Shown here one piece after another: positions 10,617 to 20,912 of a DNA stretch of 64,000 bases. Every line of letters starts with the position of its first letter. Position 1 is the stretch's first letter. The position numbers were made by a program, and so were the translations under genes. The notes below the pieces were generated by a model, which was not told the origin of the DNA, made no database searches, and saw only the letters and a program-made list of their open reading frames with translations. The DNA comes from Pseudoalteromonas sp. GTDB lineage: Bacteria > Pseudomonadota > Gammaproteobacteria > Enterobacterales > Alteromonadaceae. The DNA lies in contig NZ_JAGYIU010000001.1 in the NCBI RefSeq assembly GCF_018402495.1, positions 620,001-684,000 on the forward strand, written 5' to 3'.

Positions 10617-11090
10617 TTGACAAATAACGATATTTTACGCCGTATTCGCTACACCTTTGATTTAACTGATTCAGCTATGGTTGATGTTTTCGCCGCAGCA
10701 GCGCAGAGCATAAGCACTGAGCAGGTGATTGCATGGTTAACTAAAGAGGGCGAGCCTGGGTATACCCCAATAAGTGACACTGAATTTGCGGTATTTTTAA
10801 ATGGTTTTATAAATACCAAGCGCGGCAAGCGTGAAGGTGAGCAGCCAGAGCCTGAAAGTAAATTGAACAACAATATTATTTTTATGAAGCTACGTATTGC
10901 TTTAAATATGAAAGCAGAAGACGTGATCGCGACCTTGGCGTTGGTTGATTTTGATTTAAGTAAACATGAGCTAAGCGCATTTTCACGTAAAATTGAAAAC
11001 AAGCATTACCGTGTGTGTAACGATCAAATCTTGCGTTTATTTTTAACCGGTGTACAGCGTACTTTTCGCCCAGATGGCGAAAAAGCTTAA
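10617..11090 (+). CDS. DUF1456 (YehS-like) protein
   Basis: A 157-residue protein made of two similar halves, each opening with a NDI(L)RRIRY- or NNIIFMKLRIA-type segment followed by a helical block, as in E. coli YehS (about 156 residues). I place the start at TTG 10617, giving MTNNDILRRIRYTF with GGGA seven bases upstream; an upstream TTG at 10581 would add 12 residues not seen in YehS. The biochemical role is unknown. It follows lolCDE on the same strand but with its own leader. Confidence 0.8.
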   Translation: MTNNDILRRIRYTFDLTDSAMVDVFAAAAQSISTEQVIAWLTKEGEPGYTPISDTEFAVFLNGFINTKRGKREGEQPEPESKLNNNIIFMKLRIALNMKAEDVIATLALVDFDLSKHELSAFSRKIENKHYRVCNDQILRLFLTGVQRTFRPDGEKA

Positions 11091-11099
11091 TGCATTTTA

Positions 11100-11125
11100 T
11101 GGAGGTTGAATACAACCTCCATTTT
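11100..11125 (+). terminator. Rho-independent terminator after the YehS-like gene
   Basis: GGAGGTTG and CAACCTCC form a perfect 8-bp stem with a 4-nt loop, followed by A and four Ts. A second hairpin (TTTTCGCC/GGCGAAAA) overlaps the stop codon just upstream. Confidence 0.7.
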
Positions 11126-12830
<1,705 letters not shown>

Positions 12831-13010
12831 TAGCGCCTCGGCTATTTAATTAACTCTCTACTTTTATTCGTTATATTCTGGATAGGGATTGTTCAGGATA
12901 TAGCAAAAATAATGTATATTATTATTTAATAAGGTAAATTTAACTCGCTAATTAATAACAATAAACTATAGTGTGGATAAGGATAAGTGAGCTTATTAAG
13001 GAGAGTGCAA

Positions 13011-14117
13011 GTGCGTCTTATTCCCGCAATTTTTTATTTTTCAAGTGCGACAGAGCACGACTTCCAAAATCAACTTAATAAAAGCTCAATGCGTCTTGCT
13101 GATGCATCACTCTACCTTGTAACACTTTTTTTATTGTCTTTTATTTTTATGTCTTGGTTTAATCAACAAGAGCCTGCCAATTCAACCATAACAATTTTAC
13201 GTGTAGTCATGGTGTTGTTATCGATAGTTCTCATTATTATAAATAAAACACTAAGTTCAGAGTACTTACATTCGCGCTTTTTTAGTTATGCGGTTTTATT
13301 TTGTTTTTTATTTAGTTATTTCTTCTGGGTATATGTTCAGCGTTACGGTGAGTTGAAAGAGGGAGGGCCTATGCTTGTAGCGGCTGCATTTATAGCCATA
13401 CCGATGCTGCACTTAGGACATAAACTGGTTTTATGGTCAATAATCGGCATTGCCTTGATATTTATTGAGCTTTTTTCTTCTACTTCGATTATATGGACAC
13501 TTTATTTTTATTTTAGCATGGTTATTGTATTGGCTATTGTGCAATATCAACTTGATACGTTATTAAGAAAGCAATATAAAGCGGAGTTATTTGAAACGGA
13601 AAAAGCCAACACCGATCAGTTAACAGGTATGCATAATCGGCATAGTTTTGATCGGCGCTGTAAAGCATTAATTAACAAGTTAGCGCCATCACAATATTTA
13701 GGGTTAGCCATGATTGATGTCGACTATTTTAAAAAATATAACGATAACTACGGCCACTTAGAGGGAGATAACGTACTAATAGCAGTAGCAAACCGATTAA
13801 AGCATTGTGACGCTGATATTGTGGTGCGTTTTGGTGGTGAAGAATTCATATTGGTAAAAACATTGCAAGCGAATGAGCTAGACTGGTTGAATGACTTACC
13901 TAAGCGCTTCGCAGACGACCCCATTGCACACCAATATTCACCTTTTAACCGTATTACTGTCTCTGCCGGTATTGCAATTGATCAATACACGACATATAGA
14001 CCTTCAATAAAATCATTGTTAGCAACAGCTGATGTAGGGGTTTATAAAGCTAAAAATGCAGGACGAAATATCAGTATTACCGATTTTGTTGACCCTAAAC
14101 AACCTGAAATTGAGTAA
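13011..14117 (+). CDS. Membrane-bound diguanylate cyclase (GGDEF domain)
   Basis: A 368-residue protein with about six hydrophobic segments in residues 30-190 and a C-terminal GGDEF domain (about 205-365) that makes cyclic di-GMP from two GTP. The active-site loop reads RFGGEEFILV, a functional GGEEF variant, and the substrate-binding segment is IDVDYFKKYNDNYGH. I see no RxxD inhibitory site five residues before GGEEF, so product inhibition may be absent. The start is GTG 13011 with AAGGAG seven bases upstream; a GTG at 12987 lacks this. It is convergent with the acyl-CoA synthetase gene. The sensed signal is unknown. Confidence 0.88.
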   Translation: MRLIPAIFYFSSATEHDFQNQLNKSSMRLADASLYLVTLFLLSFIFMSWFNQQEPANSTITILRVVMVLLSIVLIIINKTLSSEYLHSRFFSYAVLFCFLFSYFFWVYVQRYGELKEGGPMLVAAAFIAIPMLHLGHKLVLWSIIGIALIFIELFSSTSIIWTLYFYFSMVIVLAIVQYQLDTLLRKQYKAELFETEKANTDQLTGMHNRHSFDRRCKALINKLAPSQYLGLAMIDVDYFKKYNDNYGHLEGDNVLIAVANRLKHCDADIVVRFGGEEFILVKTLQANELDWLNDLPKRFADDPIAHQYSPFNRITVSAGIAIDQYTTYRPSIKSLLATADVGVYKAKNAGRNISITDFVDPKQPEIE

Positions 14118-14119
14118 GA

Positions 14120-14155
14120 CAATGCAAAGCACTAAGCTGATAGTGCTTCGCATTG
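14120..14155. terminator. Hairpin between convergent genes
   Basis: CAATGC plus AGCACTA pairs with TAGTGCT plus GCATTG, interrupted by a small 2 x 2 internal loop. It lies between two convergent stop codons and could end transcription both ways, but there is no clear T run. Confidence 0.5.
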
Positions 14156-14162
14156 AATCGGA

Positions 14163-15896
14163 TTACGAAAATGCAGATTCGGCGAGCTCTTCTTGCATTT
14201 GTTCACGCATTTTAAATTTTTGCAATTTGCCGGTTACCGTCATCGGGTAATTTTCAACAAAGCGAATGTATTTAGGTTGTTTAAAGTAGGCGAGTTTGTC
14301 CTTTAAAAACAGACGAATTGCTTGCTCATCAAGCACTTCACCTTCTTTAGGCTGGATCCAAGCACAGACTTCTTCACCGAATTTTTCATCACTAATACCA
14401 AAAATAGCGGCATCTTGTATACCGGGGTAGGTGTAAAGCACTTCTTCAATTTCGCGTGGATAAATGTTCTCCCCGCCACGAATGATCATGTCTTTAATTC
14501 TGCCAACAATGCTGACAAAGCCCTCACTGTCCATTACCCCTAAATCGCCCGAGTGCAGCCAGCCTTCATTGTCGATGGTTGCTTTGGTTTTCTCTTCATC
14601 ATTCCAGTAGCAACGCATTATGCCGGCTCCACGGCTACAGACTTCACCAGGCTGCCCGATTTTTTGAATGTCACCAACCTCATCAATAATTTTTACTTCG
14701 GTGTGTGCAAGCGCTCGGCCAACCGTAGTGACTTGACGCTCAATAGAAGAGTCGGTTTCGGTAATGTTATTAATTGGGCTGCATTCTGTTTGCCCATAGG
14801 CAATTACCACCTGATTCATATTCATGAGTGTTTGTACTTTACGCATCACCTGTTCAGGACAAGTTGAGCCTGCCATTACACCCGTTCGCAGTGTACTTAA
14901 GTCATACTCGTTAAAGTTATTAAGCTCTAACTCGCTTATAAACATAGTGGGTACACCATGAAGGCCGGTGCATTTTTCTTGTTGTACCACCTCTAATGTA
15001 GTTTTTGGATCAAAAGAATCACTTGGATAAATTGCAGCGGCCCCTTTACTGACACACAATAAACTGCCTAATACCATACCAAAGCAGTGATATAGCGGAA
15101 CAGGAATACAGAGCTTATCGTGTTGAGTAAAGTGCATAGCTTGTGCGACTAAAAGCGCATTATTCAGTATGTTTTTATGTGTCAGTGTTGCACCTTTAGG
15201 GTTTCCGGTGGTGCCAGAGGTAAATTGAATATTGATATCTTGATTGCAATCGAGGGTTTTAGCCACCGCTTGCAGTTCTAATTTATGTGCATCGGTGGGC
15301 ATGCTCATAACCTCATTAAATGAAAACATCCCATCGACGGGTTCATCACCAATACAAATTACATTTTTTAAAGTGGGTAATTTGGCTGCGGTTAACTCAC
15401 CTTTACTACAACGGCTAAGCTCAGGTGCTAAACTTTGCAGCATATTAATATAGTGGCTGCCTTTAAATTCAGTGGCGGTAATAAGCGTAGAGCATTCAAC
15501 ACTGTTTAGTGCATATTGCAGTTCACTAGGGCGGTAAGCGGGGTTAATACACACCATGATTGCGCCGATTTTGGCCGTGGCAAATTGAGTTAAGCACCAC
15601 TGTATATTGTTCGGTGACCAAATACCGACCCGTTCACCAGGTTTTACCCCTAAAGCCAGTAACCCCATAGCAAGTTGATTAATCTGCTGTTGAAATTGCT
15701 TATAGCTTAAACGTATATTTTGATGGGCAACGACTACGGCCAGAGCGTCTGGATTATTGTCGACAATGCAGTCAAAGTAATCGCCTATGGTTTGTTCTAC
15801 TAATGGTGTGCTCTGAATTCCTTTAAAATAGCTGTTTGATAGCGGTATAGTGTTTATTTGCTCTACTTCTTTTATCACTTTTTGTGTCGCTTTCAT
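14163..15896 (-). CDS. AMP-binding acyl-CoA synthetase (FadD-like)
   Basis: A 577-residue adenylate-forming enzyme that activates a carboxylic acid, probably a medium- or long-chain fatty acid, to its CoA thioester. Motifs in order: the P-loop FTSGTTGNPKGATLTHKN (about residue 200), YGQTECSP, HSGDLGVMD, the hinge GRIKDMIIRGGENIYPREIE, and the catalytic-lysine end TGKLQKFKMREQM. I start at the ATG at 15896, which has GGAG six bases upstream; the frame extends 21 residues further without support. It is a single gene, not in a beta-oxidation operon here, so chain length cannot be deduced. Confidence 0.88.
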   Translation of the reverse strand: MKATQKVIKEVEQINTIPLSNSYFKGIQSTPLVEQTIGDYFDCIVDNNPDALAVVVAHQNIRLSYKQFQQQINQLAMGLLALGVKPGERVGIWSPNNIQWCLTQFATAKIGAIMVCINPAYRPSELQYALNSVECSTLITATEFKGSHYINMLQSLAPELSRCSKGELTAAKLPTLKNVICIGDEPVDGMFSFNEVMSMPTDAHKLELQAVAKTLDCNQDINIQFTSGTTGNPKGATLTHKNILNNALLVAQAMHFTQHDKLCIPVPLYHCFGMVLGSLLCVSKGAAAIYPSDSFDPKTTLEVVQQEKCTGLHGVPTMFISELELNNFNEYDLSTLRTGVMAGSTCPEQVMRKVQTLMNMNQVVIAYGQTECSPINNITETDSSIERQVTTVGRALAHTEVKIIDEVGDIQKIGQPGEVCSRGAGIMRCYWNDEEKTKATIDNEGWLHSGDLGVMDSEGFVSIVGRIKDMIIRGGENIYPREIEEVLYTYPGIQDAAIFGISDEKFGEEVCAWIQPKEGEVLDEQAIRLFLKDKLAYFKQPKYIRFVENYPMTVTGKLQKFKMREQMQEELAESAFS

Positions 15897-15985
15897 GACA
15901 TACTCCATGTTTTTATTTTTGAGAGGCCTACTGTTTAAATAAACACGAATTGTCGACAAAGGAAAGAGGGTTAGACTAATGTATT

Positions 15986-16146
15986 ATACCAATCGGCAAT
16001 AATACTTAATCATTTTGAGGGGCCAAATCAGACGCTCGCTGCGTTAAAAATTTCTCATTTAGAACAATAAATAACGAAACTTTTGCCTTGATATCGACTC
16101 GATTTTCCTCCCTAAAATTAGCTCACTTAATTAAGCGAATTGGTAT
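15986..16146 (+). repeat. Dispersed ~160-bp repeat, copy A
   Basis: ATACCAAT at the left end and ATTGGTAT at the right end are exact inverted repeats. The interior (CTTAATCATTTTGAGG, CGTTAAAAATTTCTCATTT, CACTTAATTAAGCGAATTGG) recurs at 35979-36140 in inverted orientation and at 58766-58919. No coding frame. It fills the gap between the acyl-CoA synthetase and DUF3010 genes. Confidence 0.85.
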
Positions 16147-16173
16147 TACTATTTTTATATAGAATTTAAACAC

Positions 16174-16210
16174 AAAAAAACGCGTATTCTCTAGCGAATA
16201 CGCGTTTTTT
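16174..16210 (-). terminator. Terminator of the DUF3010 gene
   Basis: AAAAAACGCGTATTC and GAATACGCGTTTTTT form a long symmetrical stem with A and T runs on both sides, 18 bases past the DUF3010 stop on the minus strand. It could work in both directions. Confidence 0.85.
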
Positions 16211-16227
16211 ATAAGGGTGTAATTAAT

Positions 16228-16674
16228 TTACAGTTCGTCGCTGCGATACGTTTTTTTCATGATGTAAACGTAAGCATTAACAAATGCATTTTCTTGATAC
16301 TTTTTAAGACCGGTGTCTTCAAACGCGATGGGTATTGGATTACGTTTTACTTGTTCTTTTATTTCAGTGGTTGAAAACACGCGTACATCGAGATTATCGA
16401 TTAACTGAATAGCGGTTTCCATTTTGAATCCTTTAGCGCTGCCAGCAAACTTACCTTTAGGCTGGCGTTCGCGAATGGCAACCGAATCAATTTGGTAATC
16501 TTGCATTAACTTGGCAAAATCAAACTGAAACTTACGCATTACTTCAGTGTCGTTACCGTTACCTAAGGTAAAGCGTGTTTGGCGCACATCACGAATATCA
16601 AAAACGTCATTATCTTTACTTAAAATACAAAGTAGTACATCACTACCGGTAATTTCTACACCACATGTTCTCAT
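16228..16674 (-). CDS. DUF3010 family protein
   Basis: A 148-residue soluble protein beginning MRTCGVEITGSDVLLCILS, with VRKF/MRKFQFDFAKLMQDYQ-type and KGKFAGSAKGFKMETAIQL segments that I associate with the DUF3010 family of Vibrio, Shewanella and Pseudoalteromonas. The first strand (GVEI..SDVLLCIL) followed by an alternating strand-helix pattern recalls RuvX/RNase H-like folds, but I do not see a full catalytic acidic set, so this is only a suggestion. It is a single gene with its own terminator. A TATAAT lies upstream on its strand, near 16710. Function unknown. Confidence 0.75.
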   Translation of the reverse strand: MRTCGVEITGSDVLLCILSKDNDVFDIRDVRQTRFTLGNGNDTEVMRKFQFDFAKLMQDYQIDSVAIRERQPKGKFAGSAKGFKMETAIQLIDNLDVRVFSTTEIKEQVKRNPIPIAFEDTGLKKYQENAFVNAYVYIMKKTYRSDEL

Positions 16675-17274
16675 TGCTAATCTCTACTATAACTTAATTA
16701 CCCGTTATTATACGCAACACGTATTAAAATGCGAGTTTAAGCACTTACAGTGGTGGTTTAATTGGCGCTTAACGTTCATTCGTCACTTTGATGCTAAAGG
16801 GTCTGTTTATCTTTGCGGCTAAATGTGCAGCCCTCTGTTTGTTTTTTTAGCTAAGACATGCCTATGGTGTGTTTATTAATCATAAATAGGCGACAACGCA
16901 GCATTAGCAATACGCATAAGCTTTGATCGATTTTTACTTAGCCCACAAGGTGACAACTCCCGCGCCTTGATTAAATCGCTCCTAGATTGAACAAATCCTA
17001 ATACTGAAAACTCAACAGACTCTTATTAAACGTTATTAATTGCTCTTTTATGGTAAATTTGGGTGGTTTTTAATAGCTTAAAACTTGTAATTAATGCTGC
17101 AGCACGCGACAATAACTTTCTTGTAGTTGAGCAGACTCAGCATCTACATTAGCCATTTACGGCGAAAAATAGTCAATGCTTATTCGTAAAAGCGTTGTCG
17201 AGTCATTCTCATTTAATTAATTAAAAATACACGTGATACATTGTAGGTGTCACCACTGTATGTAAGGATTTATA
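16675..17274. other. Long leader region between the DUF3010 gene and thrS
   Basis: Six hundred bases without a credible gene. A 91-codon frame at 16547-16822 is mostly the shadow of the DUF3010 gene. A short GGCT/AGCC hairpin followed by a T-rich run lies near 16817-16850. The thrS promoter and leader must be here. E. coli ThrS represses its own mRNA through a leader that mimics tRNA-Thr; I could not identify an equivalent fold by eye. Confidence 0.5.
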
Positions 17275-19185
17275 ATGCCAGTTATTACTCTTCCTGACGG
17301 TAGTCAGCGTAGTTTTGAAAACCCTGTAAGCACACTTGATGTGGCAAACGATATAGGCCCTGGTCTTGCTAAAGCCACCATTGCGGGTCGTGTGAATGGC
17401 GAACGCGTGGATGCATGTGATTTAATTTCAGCCGACTCTCGTCTTGAAATTATTACAGCAAAAGATGACGATGGTTTAGAAATTATTCGCCATTCTTGTG
17501 CCCACCTAATTGGTCATGCTGTTAAGCAACTTTTCCCAGACGCTAAAATGGCGATTGGTCCTACTATCGATAACGGTTTTTACTATGATATCGATATGGA
17601 ACATTCGTTATCTCAAGATGATCTTGATGCTATTGAAAAGCGTATGTTACAGCTTGCAAAAACAAACTACGATGTAGTGAAGAAAACCGTTAGCTGGCAA
17701 GAAGCACGCGATACGTTTGCGGCGCGTGGCGAAACATACAAAATTGAAATACTAGACGAAAATATCGCACAAGATGATCGCCCAGGTTTATACCACCACG
17801 AAGAATATGTAGACATGTGTCGTGGACCACACGTTCCTAACATGAAATTTTGTCAAAACTTCAAAATTATGAAAGTCGCCGGCGCATACTGGCGCGGTGA
17901 TTCTGAAAACAAAATGCTACAACGTATTTACGGCACAGCGTGGGGCGATAAAAAGCAACTTAAAGCGTATTTAAAGCGTTTAGAAGAAGCTGAGAAGCGC
18001 GATCACCGTCGTATCGGTAAAGCGCTTGATTTATGGCACTGGCAAGAAGAAGCGCCAGGTATGGTATTTTGGCACAACGATGGTTGGAGCATTTACCGCG
18101 AGCTAGAAGAATTCGTACGTGAAAAATTACGTGAGTACCAATACGAAGAAGTGAAAGGTCCAATGATGATGGATCGCTCTTTGTGGGAAAAATCAGGCCA
18201 TTGGGAAAAATATTCAGAGGCGATGTTTACCACTGAATCTGAAAAGCGTGAATACGCAATTAAACCAATGAATTGCCCAGGCCACGTACAAATTTTCAAT
18301 CAAGGTTTAAAATCGTACCGTGACTTACCACTGCGTATGGCAGAGTTTGGTTGTTGTCACCGTAATGAACCATCAGGCGCGCTTCATGGCTTAATGCGTG
18401 TACGCGGCTTTACCCAAGATGATGCTCATGTATTTTGTACAGAAGAGCAAATCATGGATGAAGTATCGGCCTGTATTAAAATGGTTTACGATACCTATGA
18501 AACATTTGGTTTCGAAAAAATTGTTGTTAAACTTTCAACTCGCCCAGAGCAACGTATTGGCGAAGATGAAATGTGGGACAAAGCAGAGCTTGCACTTGCT
18601 GACGCACTTAAAGCAAATGACATAGAATTTGATTATTTACCAGGTGAAGGGGCGTTTTATGGCCCTAAAATTGAATTTACTTTGTACGATTGCTTAGACA
18701 GAGCGTGGCAGTGTGGTACAGTGCAACTAGATTTTGCATTACCGGGTCGTTTGGGCGCTACTTATGTAGCTGAAAATAACGAACGTCGCACACCTGTTAT
18801 GATACATCGTGCTATTTTAGGCTCAATTGAGCGCTTTATCGGTATCTTAACAGAAGAGTACGCTGGTTTATTCCCAACGTGGCTTGCGCCTAAGCAAGTA
18901 GTGATTATGAATATTACTGATAAACAAGCGTCTTATGTGCAGGAAATTGTACAAAAATTAAATAAACTTGGAATTAGAGCCGCTGCTGACTTGAGAAATG
19001 AGAAGATTGGCTTTAAAATCCGTGAGCATACACTTAAGCGTATTCCTTACTTACTGGTTGTTGGCGATAAAGAAGTTGAACAGCAAGAAGTAGCAGTACG
19101 AACTCGCACAGGTGAAGACCTAGGCAAATTTAATGTTGATGATTTTATCGCTAAAATCAGTGAAGAAATCAAAAATCGACAGTAA
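17275..19185 (+). CDS. thrS: Threonyl-tRNA synthetase
   Basis: A 636-residue class II synthetase that charges tRNA-Thr. Domains in order: TGS (about 1-62), the editing domain with [10 protein letters not shown] (about 73-82) and MCRGPHVPN (about 182), the catalytic core from about 245 with [10 protein letters not shown] (zinc-ligand Cys) and the motif 2 region [24 protein letters not shown], and a C-terminal anticodon-binding domain from about 535. Length matches E. coli ThrS (642). AAGGAT precedes the ATG. It heads the thrS-infC-rpmI-rplT cluster, with a 74-base gap to infC. Confidence 0.97.
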   Translation: MPVITLPDGSQRSFENPVSTLDVANDIGPGLAKATIAGRVNGERVDACDLISADSRLEIITAKDDDGLEIIRHSCAHLIGHAVKQLFPDAKMAIGPTIDNGFYYDIDMEHSLSQDDLDAIEKRMLQLAKTNYDVVKKTVSWQEARDTFAARGETYKIEILDENIAQDDRPGLYHHEEYVDMCRGPHVPNMKFCQNFKIMKVAGAYWRGDSENKMLQRIYGTAWGDKKQLKAYLKRLEEAEKRDHRRIGKALDLWHWQEEAPGMVFWHNDGWSIYRELEEFVREKLREYQYEEVKGPMMMDRSLWEKSGHWEKYSEAMFTTESEKREYAIKPMNCPGHVQIFNQGLKSYRDLPLRMAEFGCCHRNEPSGALHGLMRVRGFTQDDAHVFCTEEQIMDEVSACIKMVYDTYETFGFEKIVVKLSTRPEQRIGEDEMWDKAELALADALKANDIEFDYLPGEGAFYGPKIEFTLYDCLDRAWQCGTVQLDFALPGRLGATYVAENNERRTPVMIHRAILGSIERFIGILTEEYAGLFPTWLAPKQVVIMNITDKQASYVQEIVQKLNKLGIRAAADLRNEKIGFKIREHTLKRIPYLLVVGDKEVEQQEVAVRTRTGEDLGKFNVDDFIAKISEEIKNRQ

Positions 19186-19246
19186 AAATCGAGCGTGTAG
19201 GGCAATAAAAAACAGCCAACTGCACGCTTATATTATTGATATTCTT

Positions 19247-19262
19247 GGAGGAACGTACCATT
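19247..19262 (+). promoter_or_regulatory. infC ribosome binding site with AUU start
   Basis: GGAGG at 19247-19251 lies eight bases before the ATT at 19260-19262, which encodes the first residue of IRGGKKGQQ. In E. coli the infC AUU codon lets IF3 repress its own translation; the same arrangement is visible here. A frame opening further upstream at 19236 would start before the Shine-Dalgarno. Confidence 0.9.
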
Positions 19263-19805
19263 AGAGGCGGCAAGAAAGGGCAACAAACAGCTCAAAAAAA
19301 TCGTATTAACGAAGAAATTACAGCGCAAGAAGTTCGTTTAATCGACATCGACGGCGAACAAGCTGGAATTCAGTCATTAAAAGACGCGCAAGCTATGGCT
19401 GATGCAGCAGGTGTTGATCTTGTAGAGATCAGCCCAAATGCTGAGCCGCCTGTTTGTAAGGTTATGGACTACGGTAAGTTCATCTTTGAAAAAAGCAAAG
19501 AACTAAAAGAGCAGAAGAAGAAGCAAAAGCAGATCCAGATTAAAGAAATCAAATTCCGTCCGGGAACGGATGAAGGCGATTATCAGGTTAAGCTGCGCAA
19601 CTTACGTAAGTTCTTAGAAGCCGGTGATAAAGCGAAAATAACTATTCGCTTCCGTGGTCGTGAGATGGCTCACCAAGAAATTGGTATCGAATTATTAAAC
19701 CGTATAAAGACCGATTTAGAAGAGTTAGCAGTTGTTGAATCTTTCCCTAATCGCGTTGAAGGCCGTCAAATGGTTATGATGATGGCGCCGGTTGCTAAAA
19801 AGTAA
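19260..19805 (+). CDS. infC: Translation initiation factor IF-3 (AUU start codon)
   Basis: A 181-residue protein almost collinear with E. coli IF-3 (180). IF-3 binds the 30S subunit, keeps it apart from 50S and rejects wrong start codons. Landmarks: [15 protein letters not shown] at the N-terminal domain, [20 protein letters not shown], the lysine-rich linker ([19 protein letters not shown]) and the C-domain [17 protein letters not shown]. The start is the ATT at 19260, chosen because the mature sequence (M)RGGKK lines up with E. coli and GGAGG lies eight bases upstream. That start implies translational autorepression. It is followed by a 212-base structured gap before rpmI. Confidence 0.95.
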   Translation: MRGGKKGQQTAQKNRINEEITAQEVRLIDIDGEQAGIQSLKDAQAMADAAGVDLVEISPNAEPPVCKVMDYGKFIFEKSKELKEQKKKQKQIQIKEIKFRPGTDEGDYQVKLRNLRKFLEAGDKAKITIRFRGREMAHQEIGIELLNRIKTDLEELAVVESFPNRVEGRQMVMMMAPVAKK

Positions 19806-19834
19806 TAATTAAGCGATAATACGCACCGAATTTA

Positions 19835-19873
19835 GCTCAGGTTCGCAAGTGGTGTGAAAATATCCACCTGAGT
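19835..19873 (+). promoter_or_regulatory. Candidate L20-responsive leader hairpin upstream of rpmI
   Basis: CTCAGGT (19836-19842), GTGG (19849-19852) and CCACCTGAG (19864-19872) can pair as a bipartite stem in the 212-base infC-rpmI gap. Ribosomal protein L20 represses rpmI-rplT through RNA structures in this position in other bacteria. Matching a known L20 leader fold was not possible by eye. Confidence 0.4.
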
Positions 19874-20017
19874 TAACCGGTTTTAAAGTAAAATTGCAGT
19901 ATTTATACTGAGTTTTCACCGGAACATAGCAGTAAGATAGGCCTTTAAAGTGGAGCTATAGCAATATATCTCACGCCTTCTTGCTAAATTTTAAGCAATA
20001 CAATTGGAGTTATTGCA

Positions 20018-20218
20018 ATGGCTTACAAGCTAAAAAGTCACAGAGGCGCGGCTAAGCGTTTCAAAAAGACTGCTTCTGGCGGTTTCAAGCGTAAACAAGC
20101 GCATCTTCGTCATATTCTGACTAAGAAAACTTCTAAGCGTAAGTTACACCTACGTCCTAAGATGATGGTTCATAAAAACGACCATGGTCTAGTTTCACGT
20201 ATGTTACCATTCGCTTAA
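20018..20218 (+). CDS. rpmI: 50S ribosomal protein L35
   Basis: A 66-residue very basic protein beginning [21 protein letters not shown] and ending in the conserved [25 protein letters not shown] tail, diagnostic for L35 of the large subunit. TGGAG lies seven bases upstream of the ATG. It is 15 bases before rplT, with which it is surely cotranscribed. The long untranslated gap before it probably carries L20-dependent control. Confidence 0.97.
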
Positions 20219-20233
20219 TAGGGGTTTTTAGAA

Positions 20234-20596
20234 ATGGCAAGAGTTAAACGCGGCGTTGTCGCACGTGCACGTCACAAAAAAGTTTTAAAACAAGCGAAAG
20301 GTTACTACGGAGCACGTTCACGTGTTTACCGCGTAGCTTTCCAGGCTGTTACTAAAGCGGGTCAATACGCTTACCGTGACCGCCGTGCTAAGAAACGTAC
20401 TTTCCGTCAATTATGGATTGCACGTATCAATGCTGCTTCACGTCAAAATGGTCTGTCTTACAGCCGTTTTATCAATGGTCTTAAAAAGACATCTGTAGAA
20501 ATCGATCGTAAGATCCTTGCAGACATCGCTGTTTATGACCAAGTTGCATTCGCAGCGCTTGTAGCAAAAGCAAAAGAAGGCCTAGCGGCAGCTTAA
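20234..20596 (+). CDS. rplT: 50S ribosomal protein L20
   Basis: A 120-residue basic protein with the L20 pattern: [51 protein letters not shown] and [15 protein letters not shown]20 is an early 23S rRNA-binding assembly protein and the translational repressor of rpmI-rplT in E. coli. A strong terminator follows. In E. coli pheST comes next; here the operon ends and an unrelated peptidase gene follows, so the synteny is broken at this point. Confidence 0.97.
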   Translation: MARVKRGVVARARHKKVLKQAKGYYGARSRVYRVAFQAVTKAGQYAYRDRRAKKRTFRQLWIARINAASRQNGLSYSRFINGLKKTSVEIDRKILADIAVYDQVAFAALVAKAKEGLAAA

Positions 20597-20614
20597 GTTT
20601 TTGTATAAGTAATG

Positions 20615-20640
20615 AAAAGGAGCCTATGGCTCCTTTTTTT
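20615..20640 (+). terminator. Terminator of thrS-infC-rpmI-rplT
   Basis: AAAAGGAGCC-TAT-GGCTCCTTTTTTT: a perfect GGAGCC/GGCTCC stem with a 3-nt loop and seven Ts, 19 bases past rplT. Confidence 0.92.
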
Positions 20641-20912
20641 GTGCCTGTAATTTATTATCATTTTTACGCGCTATTTTAACAGGGCAGTATCGTTTTTTAT
20701 TAAACACATTTTATGCGCTTATAGATTGTTTCCTCAAGTTAATTGCCGATGTGTGTTTCGGTTGTTTTAGGTATTTATTAGCCCTTTTTATTCAGTAGAT
20801 TTTGATAGCTTAGATGGAGCAGCAAGTAAAAATGCAGTTGGCTGTATTTTTTTGTTGAACCACCGCAGTTTTGGCAACTAGAAAAGTTTAATTGCTATAA
20901 TTTTTTTAATTA
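20641..20912. other. Gap upstream of the M14 peptidase gene
   Basis: An AT-rich stretch of about 270 bases with no credible frame or recognisable operator. It should contain the promoter of the peptidase gene. Confidence 0.4.

Noticed and set aside
15950..15959. TTGTCGACAA palindrome and TGTTTA/TAAACA repeat upstream of the acyl-CoA synthetase
   Set aside because: Short and AT-rich, with no match to a regulator motif I know; chance occurrence is likely.
16547..16822. 91-codon frame on the plus strand
   Set aside because: Over 120 bases lie antisense to the DUF3010 gene, and the rest is noncoding in composition.
16817..16850. Hairpin followed by a T-rich run in the thrS leader
   Set aside because: The stem is only four base pairs, too weak to call a terminator.
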